A stretch of DNA of 64,000 bases from Marinobacter sp. 2_MG-2023 (GCF_030546935.1 NZ_JAUOPH010000002.1:62001-126000); one strand, 5' to 3'. Positions 34,365 to 43,933 are shown, numbered from the stretch's first letter. Numbers and translations: made by a program. The notes: a model not told the origin generated them from the sequence alone.

Positions 34365-36329
34365 TTAGTCTGATACGCAAAGAACCACGAGACGATCCCC
34401 AGGCTGAAGGTCCAGGAAGGCCCGTCTTGGGGGGTTCAACATCAGGTGCCTGCCCGTTGCGTCCGGCTGATTCCGAAACACGCCAAGTGCTATTTCGCCC
34501 TCTCCAGCCAAAGTCCGTTCCAGCAATTGGAAGTCAACACTGGCAGGAAGCGGGTAATCCCCCGGATCCCGGAACTGGATTTCTGCGCCTCCGGCCGTGA
34601 ACAACTCCTCCAACACCACTCGCAACTCCCGCCTAAGTGCCACCTGGGCCAAGACATGGCTGAGAATCATCGGGCTTATGAGCATTTCACTCTGGTGTCC
34701 GTATAGCAGATGGCGGTTGTCGGGATCGCTCAGCTCCATAATCAGCTGCGGACGCCGAGGGGCCTCTGCGAGTATGTCTTCAAGCTGAAGATAGCCGACC
34801 ATTGTTCGTGCATCAGCCTCTTCGCCCGAAGCAAACCGGTCGCTGCTAAGCAACAGGATAGTGTCGTAACCGGCTGGATTGATCCGGCGCAGTTCATCTT
34901 CCACCATGTAGTCCGCTTCGATATGGCTATAGCCTTCAAAAGGCTTTCCGGCGGCATATCGGCTGAGGGCATGCTCACGCTCAGTGATGGGCACAACGGA
35001 GACAATATCCAGCACAGGCTGCCCGGGGCCGTAACTGGCGAACTCGGCTAACAGGCTGGGGACTCTGCGGTTCCAGCCGAGTAATAGAATACGCCGACCT
35101 TCCAGGTTGTCCGCGCAAACAGAGCGCTTCGCTTCGCCACGGCTGATCTCAGGCAAGACAGGTAATTTCGGGTCCGATTCAGTTTCCGAGTAACCCCGGG
35201 CCATCATCACAACACGGTCTTCCGACTCTATCTGCGTTTCCGATGGTGCCGCTAACCGTATATCCCAGCCATGCCCATGGGGGCGGAGCAGACCCAGTAC
35301 GATCACGCCGGGGCGCTGGGACGCAAGCTCCCCCAGAGAAAGTCCCGCTATGGAATCGCCACCCCGAACATAGATCTCATTGCCCTCACCCGCCGTCAGT
35401 AACTCGTTGTAGACTTCTGACAACCCCGGGTGCAACACATTCTGCACCATCAGCCGGCTGATGGTGGCGTTACCGGCGACTACTTCAATCGGCCCTGGGT
35501 AAGCTCGTCCGACGACCGGAAGCTTGCGGACATCCTGAATCTCTGCCACCACAAAGGGCAAAGGCGCCTGATACTGTCTTGCCTGGGCAGCTATCGACAG
35601 AAGTGCTTTGACGGTTTCCACATCCGAGGTGATCAGGCTGCTCGCATCATAGACCGCACTGGGCACAATCACTGCAGCAGCATCAAGACAGGCAACCCGA
35701 TGCAAAGCCTCTGGCTGAATGGCGGAACCCGAGCGCAGAATAATCTGTCGGGCACGCCTGCCAATACCGGGCTCATTGCGAAGTTCGTGAACCTGTTCGG
35801 CGGAAGCTTCTTCAGACAGCACTACCAGGTTCAGTTTCTGGGTATCGTGTTTTTCCAGAAACCGTCGCATGCGACCAGAGGAGCCCAGAAGTTCAGAAAG
35901 CAAGGGCAGCGTCTGTGCGGTCCAGCCCAGCACCACCACATGATGTTTCAAGATGACCGGCGTAAGTCCGCGTTCAAGATCCTCCATCTTGGCAATCAAC
36001 CAACGGGTGAGGATGGCCACCAGGGTGCCCATAAACACAACATATCCACTGATGGTCAGCAGAGTTGAGACAAAGCGCTGCCAGGTTCCGACGTCGTCGC
36101 CCAGATAACCGGGATCCGTCAGGCGAAGAAACGCCCACCAGACAGCAGAACCGGGATCATCAAAATCACCACCCTGAGGCACAACCAACAAGCCGCCAAT
36201 CAGAGAAATCAAACCAATAAAAATGCCCACTACCAGCAACTGAAAGCCAGCGCCTTTCACCAACTGACGTTCAACAATAAACTTCACCCGGTCGACGACG
36301 CGGAAAGGCAGCATGGCAGTCTTTTTCAT
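34365..36329 (-). CDS. CASTOR/POLLUX-like ion channel with RCK domains
   Basis: 654 residues. The N-terminus has two TM segments around a pore-like loop (VWWAFLRLTDPGYLGDD), followed by tandem Rossmann-type RCK domains (VVVLGWTAQTLPLLSELL and RRILLLGWNRRVPSLLAEF). This matches prokaryotic relatives of the plant CASTOR/POLLUX nuclear channels and bacterial potassium-channel-like proteins. The GYG selectivity filter is replaced by DPGYLG, so strict K+ selectivity should not be assumed. It begins inside the SulP stop (TAATG, one-base overlap), so the two are translationally coupled and may act in one ion-homeostasis unit. Confidence 0.85.
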   Translation of the reverse strand: MKKTAMLPFRVVDRVKFIVERQLVKGAGFQLLVVGIFIGLISLIGGLLVVPQGGDFDDPGSAVWWAFLRLTDPGYLGDDVGTWQRFVSTLLTISGYVVFMGTLVAILTRWLIAKMEDLERGLTPVILKHHVVVLGWTAQTLPLLSELLGSSGRMRRFLEKHDTQKLNLVVLSEEASAEQVHELRNEPGIGRRARQIILRSGSAIQPEALHRVACLDAAAVIVPSAVYDASSLITSDVETVKALLSIAAQARQYQAPLPFVVAEIQDVRKLPVVGRAYPGPIEVVAGNATISRLMVQNVLHPGLSEVYNELLTAGEGNEIYVRGGDSIAGLSLGELASQRPGVIVLGLLRPHGHGWDIRLAAPSETQIESEDRVVMMARGYSETESDPKLPVLPEISRGEAKRSVCADNLEGRRILLLGWNRRVPSLLAEFASYGPGQPVLDIVSVVPITEREHALSRYAAGKPFEGYSHIEADYMVEDELRRINPAGYDTILLLSSDRFASGEEADARTMVGYLQLEDILAEAPRRPQLIMELSDPDNRHLLYGHQSEMLISPMILSHVLAQVALRRELRVVLEELFTAGGAEIQFRDPGDYPLPASVDFQLLERTLAGEGEIALGVFRNQPDATGRHLMLNPPRRAFLDLQPGDRLVVLCVSD

Positions 36330-38098
36330 TACGTTGGTCCGGTGGGCTTCGAGTGCGTTGAACTCAACTGAGCCATAGAGGCCAGCGGCAAAGCCAGCGC
36401 CTCACCCAGCGACGAAGTAAATTGCAACAGCCCTTCCACGGGCCTGAGCCCACCGCGCGCAATCGTTCGCAGGGGCTGCGACTGCAGATCCGCGATGACA
36501 ATACGAGTACCATCGTTCTCACAGGTGGCAATCAACTTGCTGAGCGAGGAAAGCCCTCCTGCATCAAGCACGGTAACGCCATCCATGTACAGGATAAACC
36601 CGTCAACGTTTCGGGACAGCTCAGCAAGCTCGCCAAAAATACGGTCCGCTGCGGCAAAAAACAGCGGGCCATTGATTTTGAATACTCGCCAGCCCTCAGG
36701 TAGATTCTGCCCACTGATCCGTTTGCCCGTGGTGATATCCGTCACTTTGGTCATCTGTGCCATTTCACGCATGAACAGAACAGCCGCCAGCAGCACACCC
36801 GTGGTAATCGCAATCACCATATCCAGCGCCACGGTCAGCGAAAAACAGGTCAGAAAAACCAGCACATCGCTGCGCGGCGCGGTTTTCAAAAGATGTACAG
36901 CCTTGGGCGCCTCACTCATGCCCCAGGCCACCATGATCAACAGCGCAGCCATGGCTGGCATAGGCAAGTAGGCCAGCACCCCAGCCAGTGAAACCAGAGC
37001 GAGCAAAACCACAACAGCGTGCACCATGGCCGCGACAGGCGACTCAGCGCCGGCGCGGTAATTGGCCGCGGAACGGGCGATTGCAGCGGTGGCAGTAATA
37101 CCGCCGAAAAATGGCGCAATAATATTACCAAGCCCCTGCCCCATAAGTTCGCTATTGGCGCTATGGCGCTTACCCGTCATACCGTCCAGCACGACGGCAC
37201 AGAGTAAAGACTCAATAGCGCCGAGCATCGCAATAGCAAATGCTGCAGGCAACAGCTCTTGCACCATGTTCCAGGACAACCCTATAGCCTGGCCACTGGC
37301 ATCTGCTTGCTGCCATGGCCACGCGAACTCTGGCAAAAATGGCGGAATACCAGCGCCGGTGCCACCCCCGGGCAATAAATAGCTGAACCTGGAACCGATG
37401 GTTTCCACAGCAGCGCCGTTTGCATTGAGCAGAATTGCCAGCAGACTACCGATCACAACTGCAGGAAGATGGGGGGGAACCGGCGTTTTCAACCGCGGCC
37501 AGAGCAGCATGACACCGAGGGTAACCGCAGCAACCAGCGCACTCATGGAATCGAACGCCGGGAAACTTTGCGCCAGCACGGCCAGTTTATCCCAGTAGTG
37601 CTCCGGCATAGTCTCAACAGGCAGCCCAAAAAAGTCTTTGACCTGCAAGGTGGCAATAACAACCGCAATGCCGCCGGTAAACCCGAGCGTGACAGACTCA
37701 GGAATGTACTCAATGAAGCGACCCAGCCTCATCAAAGCCATGAGAACCAACAACACGCCCGACATCAACGAAGCCACCAACAGGCCACCAAGCCCGTAGG
37801 TTTGGGCAATGGGATAGAGGATAACGACAAAAGCCGCAGTGGGCCCGGAAACACTGAAGCGACTGCCCCCCGTAAGAGCAATAATAAAACCGGCAATAAA
37901 CGCTGTATAAAGCCCGTACTGGGGCGGCACACCGCTTGCGATAGCCAGCGCCATGGCCAAAGGTATGGCGATAATGCCTACCGTAAGACCTGCCATGAGA
38001 TCGCGCAGAAGGCGCCGACTGTTATAGGGTTGGTCAATGCAGGCTTCCCTGAAAGCGTGGGCAAACCTGAGTGAAAAAAGATGAGCGCGATGGGGCAT
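36329..38098 (-). CDS. SulP-family anion transporter with STAS domain
   Basis: 589 residues. The membrane domain (about 25-425) carries the SulP signature near the N-terminus (GLTVGIIAIPLAMALAIASG, PPQYGLYTAFIAG). A C-terminal STAS domain (about 450-560) includes FFAAADRIFGEL and DGVTVLDAGGLSSL. Family members carry sulfate, bicarbonate, chloride or dicarboxylates with H+ or Na+. No carbonic anhydrase gene is fused or adjacent, so the substrate is unassigned. It is transcribed with the downstream channel gene and diverges from chaN. Confidence 0.92.
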   Translation of the reverse strand: MPHRAHLFSLRFAHAFREACIDQPYNSRRLLRDLMAGLTVGIIAIPLAMALAIASGVPPQYGLYTAFIAGFIIALTGGSRFSVSGPTAAFVVILYPIAQTYGLGGLLVASLMSGVLLVLMALMRLGRFIEYIPESVTLGFTGGIAVVIATLQVKDFFGLPVETMPEHYWDKLAVLAQSFPAFDSMSALVAAVTLGVMLLWPRLKTPVPPHLPAVVIGSLLAILLNANGAAVETIGSRFSYLLPGGGTGAGIPPFLPEFAWPWQQADASGQAIGLSWNMVQELLPAAFAIAMLGAIESLLCAVVLDGMTGKRHSANSELMGQGLGNIIAPFFGGITATAAIARSAANYRAGAESPVAAMVHAVVVLLALVSLAGVLAYLPMPAMAALLIMVAWGMSEAPKAVHLLKTAPRSDVLVFLTCFSLTVALDMVIAITTGVLLAAVLFMREMAQMTKVTDITTGKRISGQNLPEGWRVFKINGPLFFAAADRIFGELAELSRNVDGFILYMDGVTVLDAGGLSSLSKLIATCENDGTRIVIADLQSQPLRTIARGGLRPVEGLLQFTSSLGEALALPLASMAQLSSTHSKPTGPT

Positions 38099-38101
38099 GC
38101 T

Positions 38102-38153
38102 GGCCTCTTGACTGGTAAAACCTGCAGGAATAGAGGCCCTATATCATATATAA
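38102..38153 (+). promoter_or_regulatory. putative promoter region with inverted repeat upstream of the ChaN-type gene
   Basis: The short 62-bp divergent spacer has a perfect -10-like TATAAT (38148-38153) only 7 bp before the ATG at 38161, which would make a leaderless transcript. A GGCCTCT/AGAGGCC inverted repeat (38102-38138) lies just upstream. The -35 is weak, so this is tentative. Confidence 0.3.
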
Positions 38154-38160
38154 TTTCGCC

Positions 38161-39180
38161 ATGAAAAAGTTATCTATCGCCGTATTAGTTGTACTGATAA
38201 ACAGTCTGGCCGGGTGCACAGCCATGATTAAGTCCAGCGACGACAACTCCTTGATCAGGCCTCAAACTCTCTATGAGGCGCGTCTGATCGGCTCAATCAG
38301 CGGTACTGAACTAAGTGTAGAAACCCTCTCTCAAAGACTCGCCGACACCGACGTAGTCATCATTGGCGAATATCATGGCCACCAGGCCGCACATCTTCTG
38401 CAGTCGCAGATTCAGGCTGCCCTCTATCGACAGCAGCCTTTGCAGATACTGTCCATGGAACAGTTTACGCTGGACAAGCAGGCGGCCGTCGACGCCTACC
38501 TGAGCGGTGAAACCGGTGAGACTGAAATGATGGAAGACAGTAACGCATGGGACAACTATCGTGGTTCTTACCGCCCGCTTATGGAGTTCGCCCGGCAGCA
38601 GAGTTTGCCCGTGATAGCAGCAAATGCACCGGCGGCGATTGTGCGTTGCGTTGGCCGAACAGGGCCGGGTTACCTGGACAGGCTGGCCACCCACGACCGG
38701 GCGTCGCTACCTGACCATCCGTTTATGGACACGCCAGCCTACCGCGAAAAGTTCGAGGCCACGATCAACAGCAGCCACGGCGCTGCCGACGACGCCATGC
38801 GCGAGCGCCTGGACAACACCTACAAAGCCCAGCTGCTGCGGGACAACACCATGGCAAGCCGCATATTGGCCAGCCATAGTGCGCATCCCAGCCACCAGAT
38901 TGTGCATATCACCGGCACGTTTCACAGCGAAGAACATCTGGGAACCGTCGCCATGCTCAGACAACGAGCACCAGATTTGTCAATTGCGGTTATTTCGCCA
39001 GTTATATGGCCAGAGGGTGCAGAAATGCCTCCGTTAGATGAAAACCGCAACAAAGGGGATTTCCTCTACGTTATACAGCCACTGCCAGAAGAGTTCCTGG
39101 ATAAAGATCGCGAGCGCAAAGCAATGTCTGCGAGATTTCACCGACCCACTGAAGATACCTGCCAGGGAGATTCTCCATGA
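38161..39180 (+). CDS. ChaN-family lipoprotein (putative heme/iron-related)
   Basis: 339 residues with a lipobox (SLAGC, Cys19), so a lipoprotein. The ChaN/EreA-like fold is indicated by VVIIGEYHGHQAAHLLQSQI, SMEQFTLDKQ and VHITGTFHSEEHLG. ChaN of Campylobacter binds heme, and family members often sit in iron-regulated loci, but no heme transporter is nearby. Its stop overlaps the SIMPL gene (ATGA), so the two are co-translated. Molecular role remains unproven. Confidence 0.82.
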   Translation: MKKLSIAVLVVLINSLAGCTAMIKSSDDNSLIRPQTLYEARLIGSISGTELSVETLSQRLADTDVVIIGEYHGHQAAHLLQSQIQAALYRQQPLQILSMEQFTLDKQAAVDAYLSGETGETEMMEDSNAWDNYRGSYRPLMEFARQQSLPVIAANAPAAIVRCVGRTGPGYLDRLATHDRASLPDHPFMDTPAYREKFEATINSSHGAADDAMRERLDNTYKAQLLRDNTMASRILASHSAHPSHQIVHITGTFHSEEHLGTVAMLRQRAPDLSIAVISPVIWPEGAEMPPLDENRNKGDFLYVIQPLPEEFLDKDRERKAMSARFHRPTEDTCQGDSP

Positions 39181-39887
39181 AAGTGATTGCTGCGCTCATT
39201 CTGGGTTTCAGCGCCATTATCTCTGCCTCGCTCATCAGTGACGGCCTGACCGATCTGCGAACAGGTGATCGCTACGTAACGGTAAAAGGTGTGGCAGAGC
39301 GTGAAGTAAGTGCTGATCTGGCCCTGTGGCCGATCCGCTTTGTTGCGACTGGGGCCAGCCTCAGCGATGCCCAGGAAAAAGCGCGCAGCAGTCGCAATGC
39401 CATCATGGCGTTCCTGAAGCTGCAAGCCATTAGTGACAGCGCAGTGGAGCTACAGCGTCTGGATGTGACCGATACCCGGGCCAACCCCTACCAGGACAGC
39501 AACAACGAGCAGAAATTCATCATCAGCCAGACTCTGATGGTACGCAGCGAAGATATTGAAAAAATCCGCCAGGCCGCACAGGGCGTGAGTGAACTGGTCG
39601 ATTCCGGCGTAGTGCTGTCCTCTGACTACGGCCCTAGCGGCCCTACCTATCTGTTTAATGGCCTGAATGACATCAAGCCCGATATGATCGCCGAAGCCAC
39701 GGCCTCCGCGCGAGAAGCCGCCAGCCAGTTTGCAGAAGATGCAAAAACCGAACTGGGCGATCTGCGCCGGGCCAATCAGGGTGTATTCCAGATTCTGGCC
39801 CGAGATCAGGCTCCGGGGGTTTCCGAGCAACAGCACCCGGTGAAGACGGTTCGGGTGGTTTCGACCGTTGAGTACTATTTAAAGTAG
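39177..39887 (+). CDS. SIMPL domain (DUF541) periplasmic protein
   Basis: 236 residues with an N-terminal hydrophobic anchor or signal (about 4-24) followed by the SIMPL/DUF541 domain (VTVKGVAEREVSADLALWPI, FIISQTLMVRSEDIEKI). The C-terminus ends VRVVSTVEYYLK, as in the family. Proteins of this type are periplasmic or membrane-attached, occur in envelope-stress contexts and form multimers. No enzyme activity is established. It is the second gene of the pair with the ChaN-family gene. Confidence 0.87.
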   Translation: MKVIAALILGFSAIISASLISDGLTDLRTGDRYVTVKGVAEREVSADLALWPIRFVATGASLSDAQEKARSSRNAIMAFLKLQAISDSAVELQRLDVTDTRANPYQDSNNEQKFIISQTLMVRSEDIEKIRQAAQGVSELVDSGVVLSSDYGPSGPTYLFNGLNDIKPDMIAEATASAREAASQFAEDAKTELGDLRRANQGVFQILARDQAPGVSEQQHPVKTVRVVSTVEYYLK

Positions 39888-39899
39888 TACCGCTGCGCA

Positions 39900-39926
39900 A
39901 ATAACGGTAGTACCGTCTGCGTTATT
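39900..39926. terminator. weak hairpin between convergent genes
   Basis: AATAACG (39900-39906) pairs with CGTTATT (39920-39926), just after the SIMPL gene and before the stop of the GH84 gene. The AT-rich arms and lack of a T run make it a weak candidate. Confidence 0.3.
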
Positions 39927-39935
39927 AGCACGGCC

Positions 39936-41003
39936 TCATTGAGTCTGAACCATTTCGTCGGTTACCTGATACTCACCTACCAGCCAGCGTAGAATTTCGC
40001 TGGCTGCAGGATGGTCAAAGGCATCGTACGTGCGCATCAAGCTTTGCCGTTTTTCCTCGCTGATACGCCCCAGACCCGCATCTTGCAACACCAGCAGATC
40101 GGCATGAAGCTGAGCCGCCAACTCTCTCCCGAGCACCTCCTTCGCGGCCTGCTGAAAAGCCTGCCCGTATTGATACTCCGTACCTTGGCGATACGATTCA
40201 GCCAGGGTTATTGCCGGGATCATGGTGAGTGTTGGCTGCAAGGCCGGGTTGATGCCATGGCCCGAGAGATAAGCGCCGTTGGCAGCAGGGCGGCCAGTAA
40301 ACGCTCGCAAGTGCAAATGCTGCGACATACGATCACCGTCATTCACCGGGTAGTTGTCCCAGAGCACGGGCTTGCGACCCAACCGGTCGCCAACACGCTT
40401 GAGGTGCCCGGGAGAAACCTCTCGGGAGCAGACCTCTTCGCCTGTCCAGAAGACCTGAATATCATGATCCAGAAGGCGACCAAGGGTTTCCAGGTAAGCC
40501 GCTGGCCGCGCCCCAAACACACGGTCGAGCACTGGATCGTCAGAATAATAACTGGGGCATACCGAAAGGTAGCGGGCCGTCGTGCGCTCCCGGATCCAGT
40601 GCATGATCTCGACCTGGGTTTCTGCTAGCGCAGGGGCATCGGCGCGCATATCGTCGAAAAGGATAGCGAGTTCATCAATGCCAATGCGATCAAGCAACTC
40701 CAGTTTTGCGGCAAGCGAGGAACGGGCAGCATCATCAAAACGATTAAAGATTTCAAAGGGACTTAGCCCGACCCCGAACCTCACACCTTGGTGACGACAA
40801 AACCGACCAAACTCTGATAGCTCTGCAACCATCGCAGGCGGGTGAGGTTCCTGCCAGCGGCGGCGCAGAAATGTGTCCGCCTTGGGCGCATAGAGATAGA
40901 AGCCGTAACCATGCGGCGCCAGTGCCCGCACCAGCTGTTTTCGCTCCTGCCAGGTCCATACCGGCCCGTAGAAGCCCTCGATAATCCCCAACGTCGTGGC
41001 CAT
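39936..41003 (-). CDS. GH84-type beta-N-acetylglucosaminidase domain protein
   Basis: 355 residues from the ATG at 41003, which has GGGAGA upstream and starts at the conserved GIIEGFYGPVWTW. The frame extends to 41093 without support. The GH84 core has FYLYAPKADTFLRRRW, the catalytic Asp pair in ILFDDMRAD, WTGEEVCS and LWDNYPVNDG. These enzymes hydrolyse terminal beta-GlcNAc by substrate-assisted catalysis. The family includes eukaryotic O-GlcNAcase and bacterial hyaluronidase-like enzymes. No signal peptide is seen, so it is probably cytosolic and its natural substrate is unclear. Confidence 0.86.
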   Translation of the reverse strand: MATTLGIIEGFYGPVWTWQERKQLVRALAPHGYGFYLYAPKADTFLRRRWQEPHPPAMVAELSEFGRFCRHQGVRFGVGLSPFEIFNRFDDAARSSLAAKLELLDRIGIDELAILFDDMRADAPALAETQVEIMHWIRERTTARYLSVCPSYYSDDPVLDRVFGARPAAYLETLGRLLDHDIQVFWTGEEVCSREVSPGHLKRVGDRLGRKPVLWDNYPVNDGDRMSQHLHLRAFTGRPAANGAYLSGHGINPALQPTLTMIPAITLAESYRQGTEYQYGQAFQQAAKEVLGRELAAQLHADLLVLQDAGLGRISEEKRQSLMRTYDAFDHPAASEILRWLVGEYQVTDEMVQTQ

Positions 41004-41131
41004 TGCGCTCTCCCTGTGACAGCCCGATGTATTACTACATGGTATACCTACGGCAAGCGAATGGTATATCCCATCCGTATTGCGGGCTGGCAAAGCAGGC
41101 TACTATAAGCAAAATCTTGACGGAACTTCCT

Positions 41132-42193
41132 ATGAACCCCTCCCAAGCACGACTAGGCAGTCTTGATGCATTGCGGGGCCTCGCTGCCCTTGGGGTCGTG
41201 CTTTTCCACTACCTGCCTTACTACGACAAACTCTTCGGTCATTCGTTCGAGTTGCCACAATTGCTGACAGACACCCTCCTATTCGGCCGCTACGGGGTAC
41301 ACCTGTTTTTCATCCTCAGCGGTTTCGTCATTTTCATGACCCTTGAGCGCACCCGCAATGCTACCTGGTTTGGGCTGGCGCGAGGAGTGAGGCTGCTACC
41401 TGCTCTCTGGGCCGGTATTGCCATTACCTTCCTGTCGGTACACCTTCTCGGTCCAGAGAGCCGCGCCGTCAGCCTTGAAACTGCATTGCTCAACGCAACC
41501 CTGTTGCACGAGTACCTGGGCGCCGAACACGTGGACGGCGCTTACTGGAGCCTGGTGATAGAGGCCACCTTTTATGCCTGGATGGCGCTCTTGTTCTACA
41601 CCCTTCGTGACTGGTCTCGACTGCGCCTGGCATTCTGGACATGGATGCTGGTGAGCTACGCCGGAGTAATATGGTGGAATCAGATACCCGAGGGCATAGA
41701 GTTTCTGGTCAAGGATCTGTTGTTCGTCAAGTACGCCCCGCTATTCATAGGCGGCATGTTGATTTACCGGATCTACCGATACGGCGCCCCTGCAGCAAAT
41801 GATGCGGCACTGCTGGCAATGGCGCTTGGCCACGGTTTGCTGGCCTACAAGCTCCCTTACTGTCTGTTCGTGCTGGGCTGCTTCACCGTATTCGCCCTGG
41901 CCGTCGCCGGTAAACTCAACTGGTTAGCCAGTAAGCCCTTACTATGGCTGGGAAGCCTTTCCTACAGCCTTTATCTGGTGCATCAGAACATCGGCTACGG
42001 CGTCATTACCTGGAGCTATAACGCTGGCCTGCCAGGCTGGCTGGGTGTCGGTCTCGCCCTCGGGATGGCGATACTTATCGCCTCTGCGGTTCACTACAGC
42101 ATTGAAAAACCTGCATTGCGAAGGTTCCGGTCCTGGCGTAGCCACACTGAAACGTCGCAAACCCTGGAGGCAACTGCAAAGGCAATCGACTAA
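41132..42193 (+). CDS. acyltransferase family 3 membrane protein
   Basis: 353 residues from the ATG at 41132, which begins the family N-terminus (LGSLDALRGLAALGVVLFHY). The open frame extends upstream to 41003, overlapping the GH84 start region, and is rejected. Signatures include GRYGVHLFFILSGFVIF and YWSLVIEATFYAW, with about ten hydrophobic segments (OafA/ExoZ type). Such proteins acetylate or acylate sugars of envelope glycans or exopolysaccharides at the inner membrane. No glycan biosynthesis cluster is adjacent, so the acceptor is unknown. Confidence 0.88.
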   Translation: MNPSQARLGSLDALRGLAALGVVLFHYLPYYDKLFGHSFELPQLLTDTLLFGRYGVHLFFILSGFVIFMTLERTRNATWFGLARGVRLLPALWAGIAITFLSVHLLGPESRAVSLETALLNATLLHEYLGAEHVDGAYWSLVIEATFYAWMALLFYTLRDWSRLRLAFWTWMLVSYAGVIWWNQIPEGIEFLVKDLLFVKYAPLFIGGMLIYRIYRYGAPAANDAALLAMALGHGLLAYKLPYCLFVLGCFTVFALAVAGKLNWLASKPLLWLGSLSYSLYLVHQNIGYGVITWSYNAGLPGWLGVGLALGMAILIASAVHYSIEKPALRRFRSWRSHTETSQTLEATAKAID

Positions 42194-42244
42194 ACTGCAA
42201 GACAACTGGAGCCCTCTAAAAAACCTGACCAATGGAGCTAGGAC

Positions 42245-42703
42245 ATGGAGATAAAAACTTTCGGGGACCTGATCGACTGGACCCGCCAACTGCACTCTCA
42301 CCTTGCAAGGTGCCTGCAAGCCTCGGCGGAGAAAAACAGTAATGAGCGCGCCAGTGCGCTACTGGATTACATTTCCCGCCATGAAACTCTGCTGGCAAAA
42401 GCGGTTGGAGAGTTTGAGAGTCAGGCCGACCCCAAGGCGCTGAACACTCGTGTGTACGACTACCTGAATCACAAACCAATCAAAGTTGGTGAGTCGTGCG
42501 ATACGCGTTTTAACACTCTCGATTTTGACGACATTTCCCGGGAAATTTTTGCGTTTCATGATCAGGTGATGGATCTTTACGACTCCCTGATCGGCAAAGC
42601 GGAAATCGAGGAAGCAAAAACCCTTCTGGAAGACTTGCTGGCGCTTGAACAGCATGAAGCTATGCGACTATCCAGCCAGATTGGAAGGATGAACGACATC
42701 TGA
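42245..42703 (+). CDS. small helical protein of unknown function
   Basis: 152 residues, no signal or TM. It is predicted mostly helical, with regularly spaced His and Glu (HLARCL, ISRHETLLAKAVGEFE, IFAFHDQVMDLYD, LLALEQHEAMRLSSQI). The pattern resembles a four-helix bundle of the ferritin or hemerythrin kind, but canonical metal motifs are not complete. It has a good ribosome site (GGAG, 9 nt before the ATG) and follows the acyltransferase by 51 bp. No family is recognised with confidence. Confidence 0.6.
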   Translation: MEIKTFGDLIDWTRQLHSHLARCLQASAEKNSNERASALLDYISRHETLLAKAVGEFESQADPKALNTRVYDYLNHKPIKVGESCDTRFNTLDFDDISREIFAFHDQVMDLYDSLIGKAEIEEAKTLLEDLLALEQHEAMRLSSQIGRMNDI

Positions 42704-42837
42704 CGTCAACTACGACCTATGTCGTATGCGATTTCTCATTTCACTGGCTCGCAATACTTGCTAATGTGAACCAGTTGTAAGGCTTCTCCAAGAAAGCCCG
42801 TGCTCGACACCAAAAACGACAAAAGGACACAAGAGCA

Positions 42838-43914
42838 ATGAAGATCCGTTCCGTTTTCTCTGCGGCCATACTCGCTGTCGCAACAACCTTTGCCTCTACG
42901 CAGGCATTCGCTCAAGACACCTTCACCCTCAAGCTGGCAGAAACCTGGGGGCCTAACTTTCCGATTTTCGGCGACACCACCAAAAATTTCGCCAAATCCG
43001 TCGAAAAGATGTCCAATGGACGCCTGAAAATCCGTATAGACTCGGCTAACAAACACAAAGCTCCCCTGGGCGTGTTTGATATGGTAAAAGCCGGTCAGTA
43101 CGACATGGGCCACTCCGCCTCTTACTATTGGAAAGGCAAGGTTCCCGAGACGCTATTCTTCACCAGCATGCCGTTCGGCATGAATGCCATGGAACAATAT
43201 GCCTGGTTCTACCATGGCGGCGGCATGGAACTGATGCAGGAAGTTTATGAGCCTCACAACATGCTGTCGTTTCCCGGCGGTAACACCGGCGTTCAGATGG
43301 GTGGCTGGTTCCGCGAGGAAATCAAATCGCTCGAAGACCTTGACGGCCTGAAAATGCGCATTCCGGGCTTCGCCGGCGAAGTCTTTGCTGAAGTAGGCGT
43401 AAACCCGACAAACATCGCGCCCGGCGAGCTTTATACAGCGCTTGAGCGCAACACCATTGATGCAGTTGAGTGGGTAGGTCCGGCTCTGGACCTGCGTCTT
43501 GGCTTCCAGCAGATTGCAGACTATTACTACACCGGCTGGCACGAGCCTGCTACAGAGCTTCAGTTCCTGGTGAACAAGAAGGTCTGGGAAAAGCTACCGG
43601 CTGACCTGCAGGAAATCATGCGTGTTGCCATGCGCACCGCTTCCTACGACATGCTGGTAATGTCACAGCACGCCAATGCGGAAGCCTGGGCCAACATCAA
43701 GCAAGATTATCCGAACGTGCAGATCAAGCAGTTCCCCCAGGATATTTTCCAGGCCATGTACGATGCCAACGAGAAGCTCCTGAAAGAAGCTGCCGAAAGC
43801 AACGAGCAGGCAGCACGGATTGTGAAATCGCAACAGGACTACCTGGAGCAGAGCCGCGCTTATACCGATATTTCTGAGCGTGCATACCTAAACACCATGG
43901 GCACAATCGAGTAA
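42838..43914 (+). CDS. dctP: TRAP transporter solute-binding protein (DctP family, TakP-like)
   Basis: 358 residues with a signal peptide (cleavage near QAFA/QD). The periplasmic receptor has the DctP-family signature LKMRIPGFAGEVFAEVG, including the carboxylate-binding Arg, and GELYTALERNTIDAVEWVGP. The phrase YYYTGWHEP closely resembles the ligand-site region of TakP, which binds pyruvate and other 2-oxoacids with sodium. A 2-oxoacid or similar monocarboxylate ligand is therefore likely but inferred. The two permease genes follow after a hairpin. A TGGCTCG...TTGCT upstream looks like sigma-54 but is wrongly spaced. Confidence 0.92.
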   Translation: MKIRSVFSAAILAVATTFASTQAFAQDTFTLKLAETWGPNFPIFGDTTKNFAKSVEKMSNGRLKIRIDSANKHKAPLGVFDMVKAGQYDMGHSASYYWKGKVPETLFFTSMPFGMNAMEQYAWFYHGGGMELMQEVYEPHNMLSFPGGNTGVQMGGWFREEIKSLEDLDGLKMRIPGFAGEVFAEVGVNPTNIAPGELYTALERNTIDAVEWVGPALDLRLGFQQIADYYYTGWHEPATELQFLVNKKVWEKLPADLQEIMRVAMRTASYDMLVMSQHANAEAWANIKQDYPNVQIKQFPQDIFQAMYDANEKLLKEAAESNEQAARIVKSQQDYLEQSRAYTDISERAYLNTMGTIE

Positions 43915-43933
43915 GATACAGGCCGTGTAATGG

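Noticed and set aside
42748..42775. Sigma-54-like TGGCTCG...TTGCT upstream of dctP
   Set aside because: Spacing between the GG and GC elements is two bases too long for a working -24/-12 promoter.
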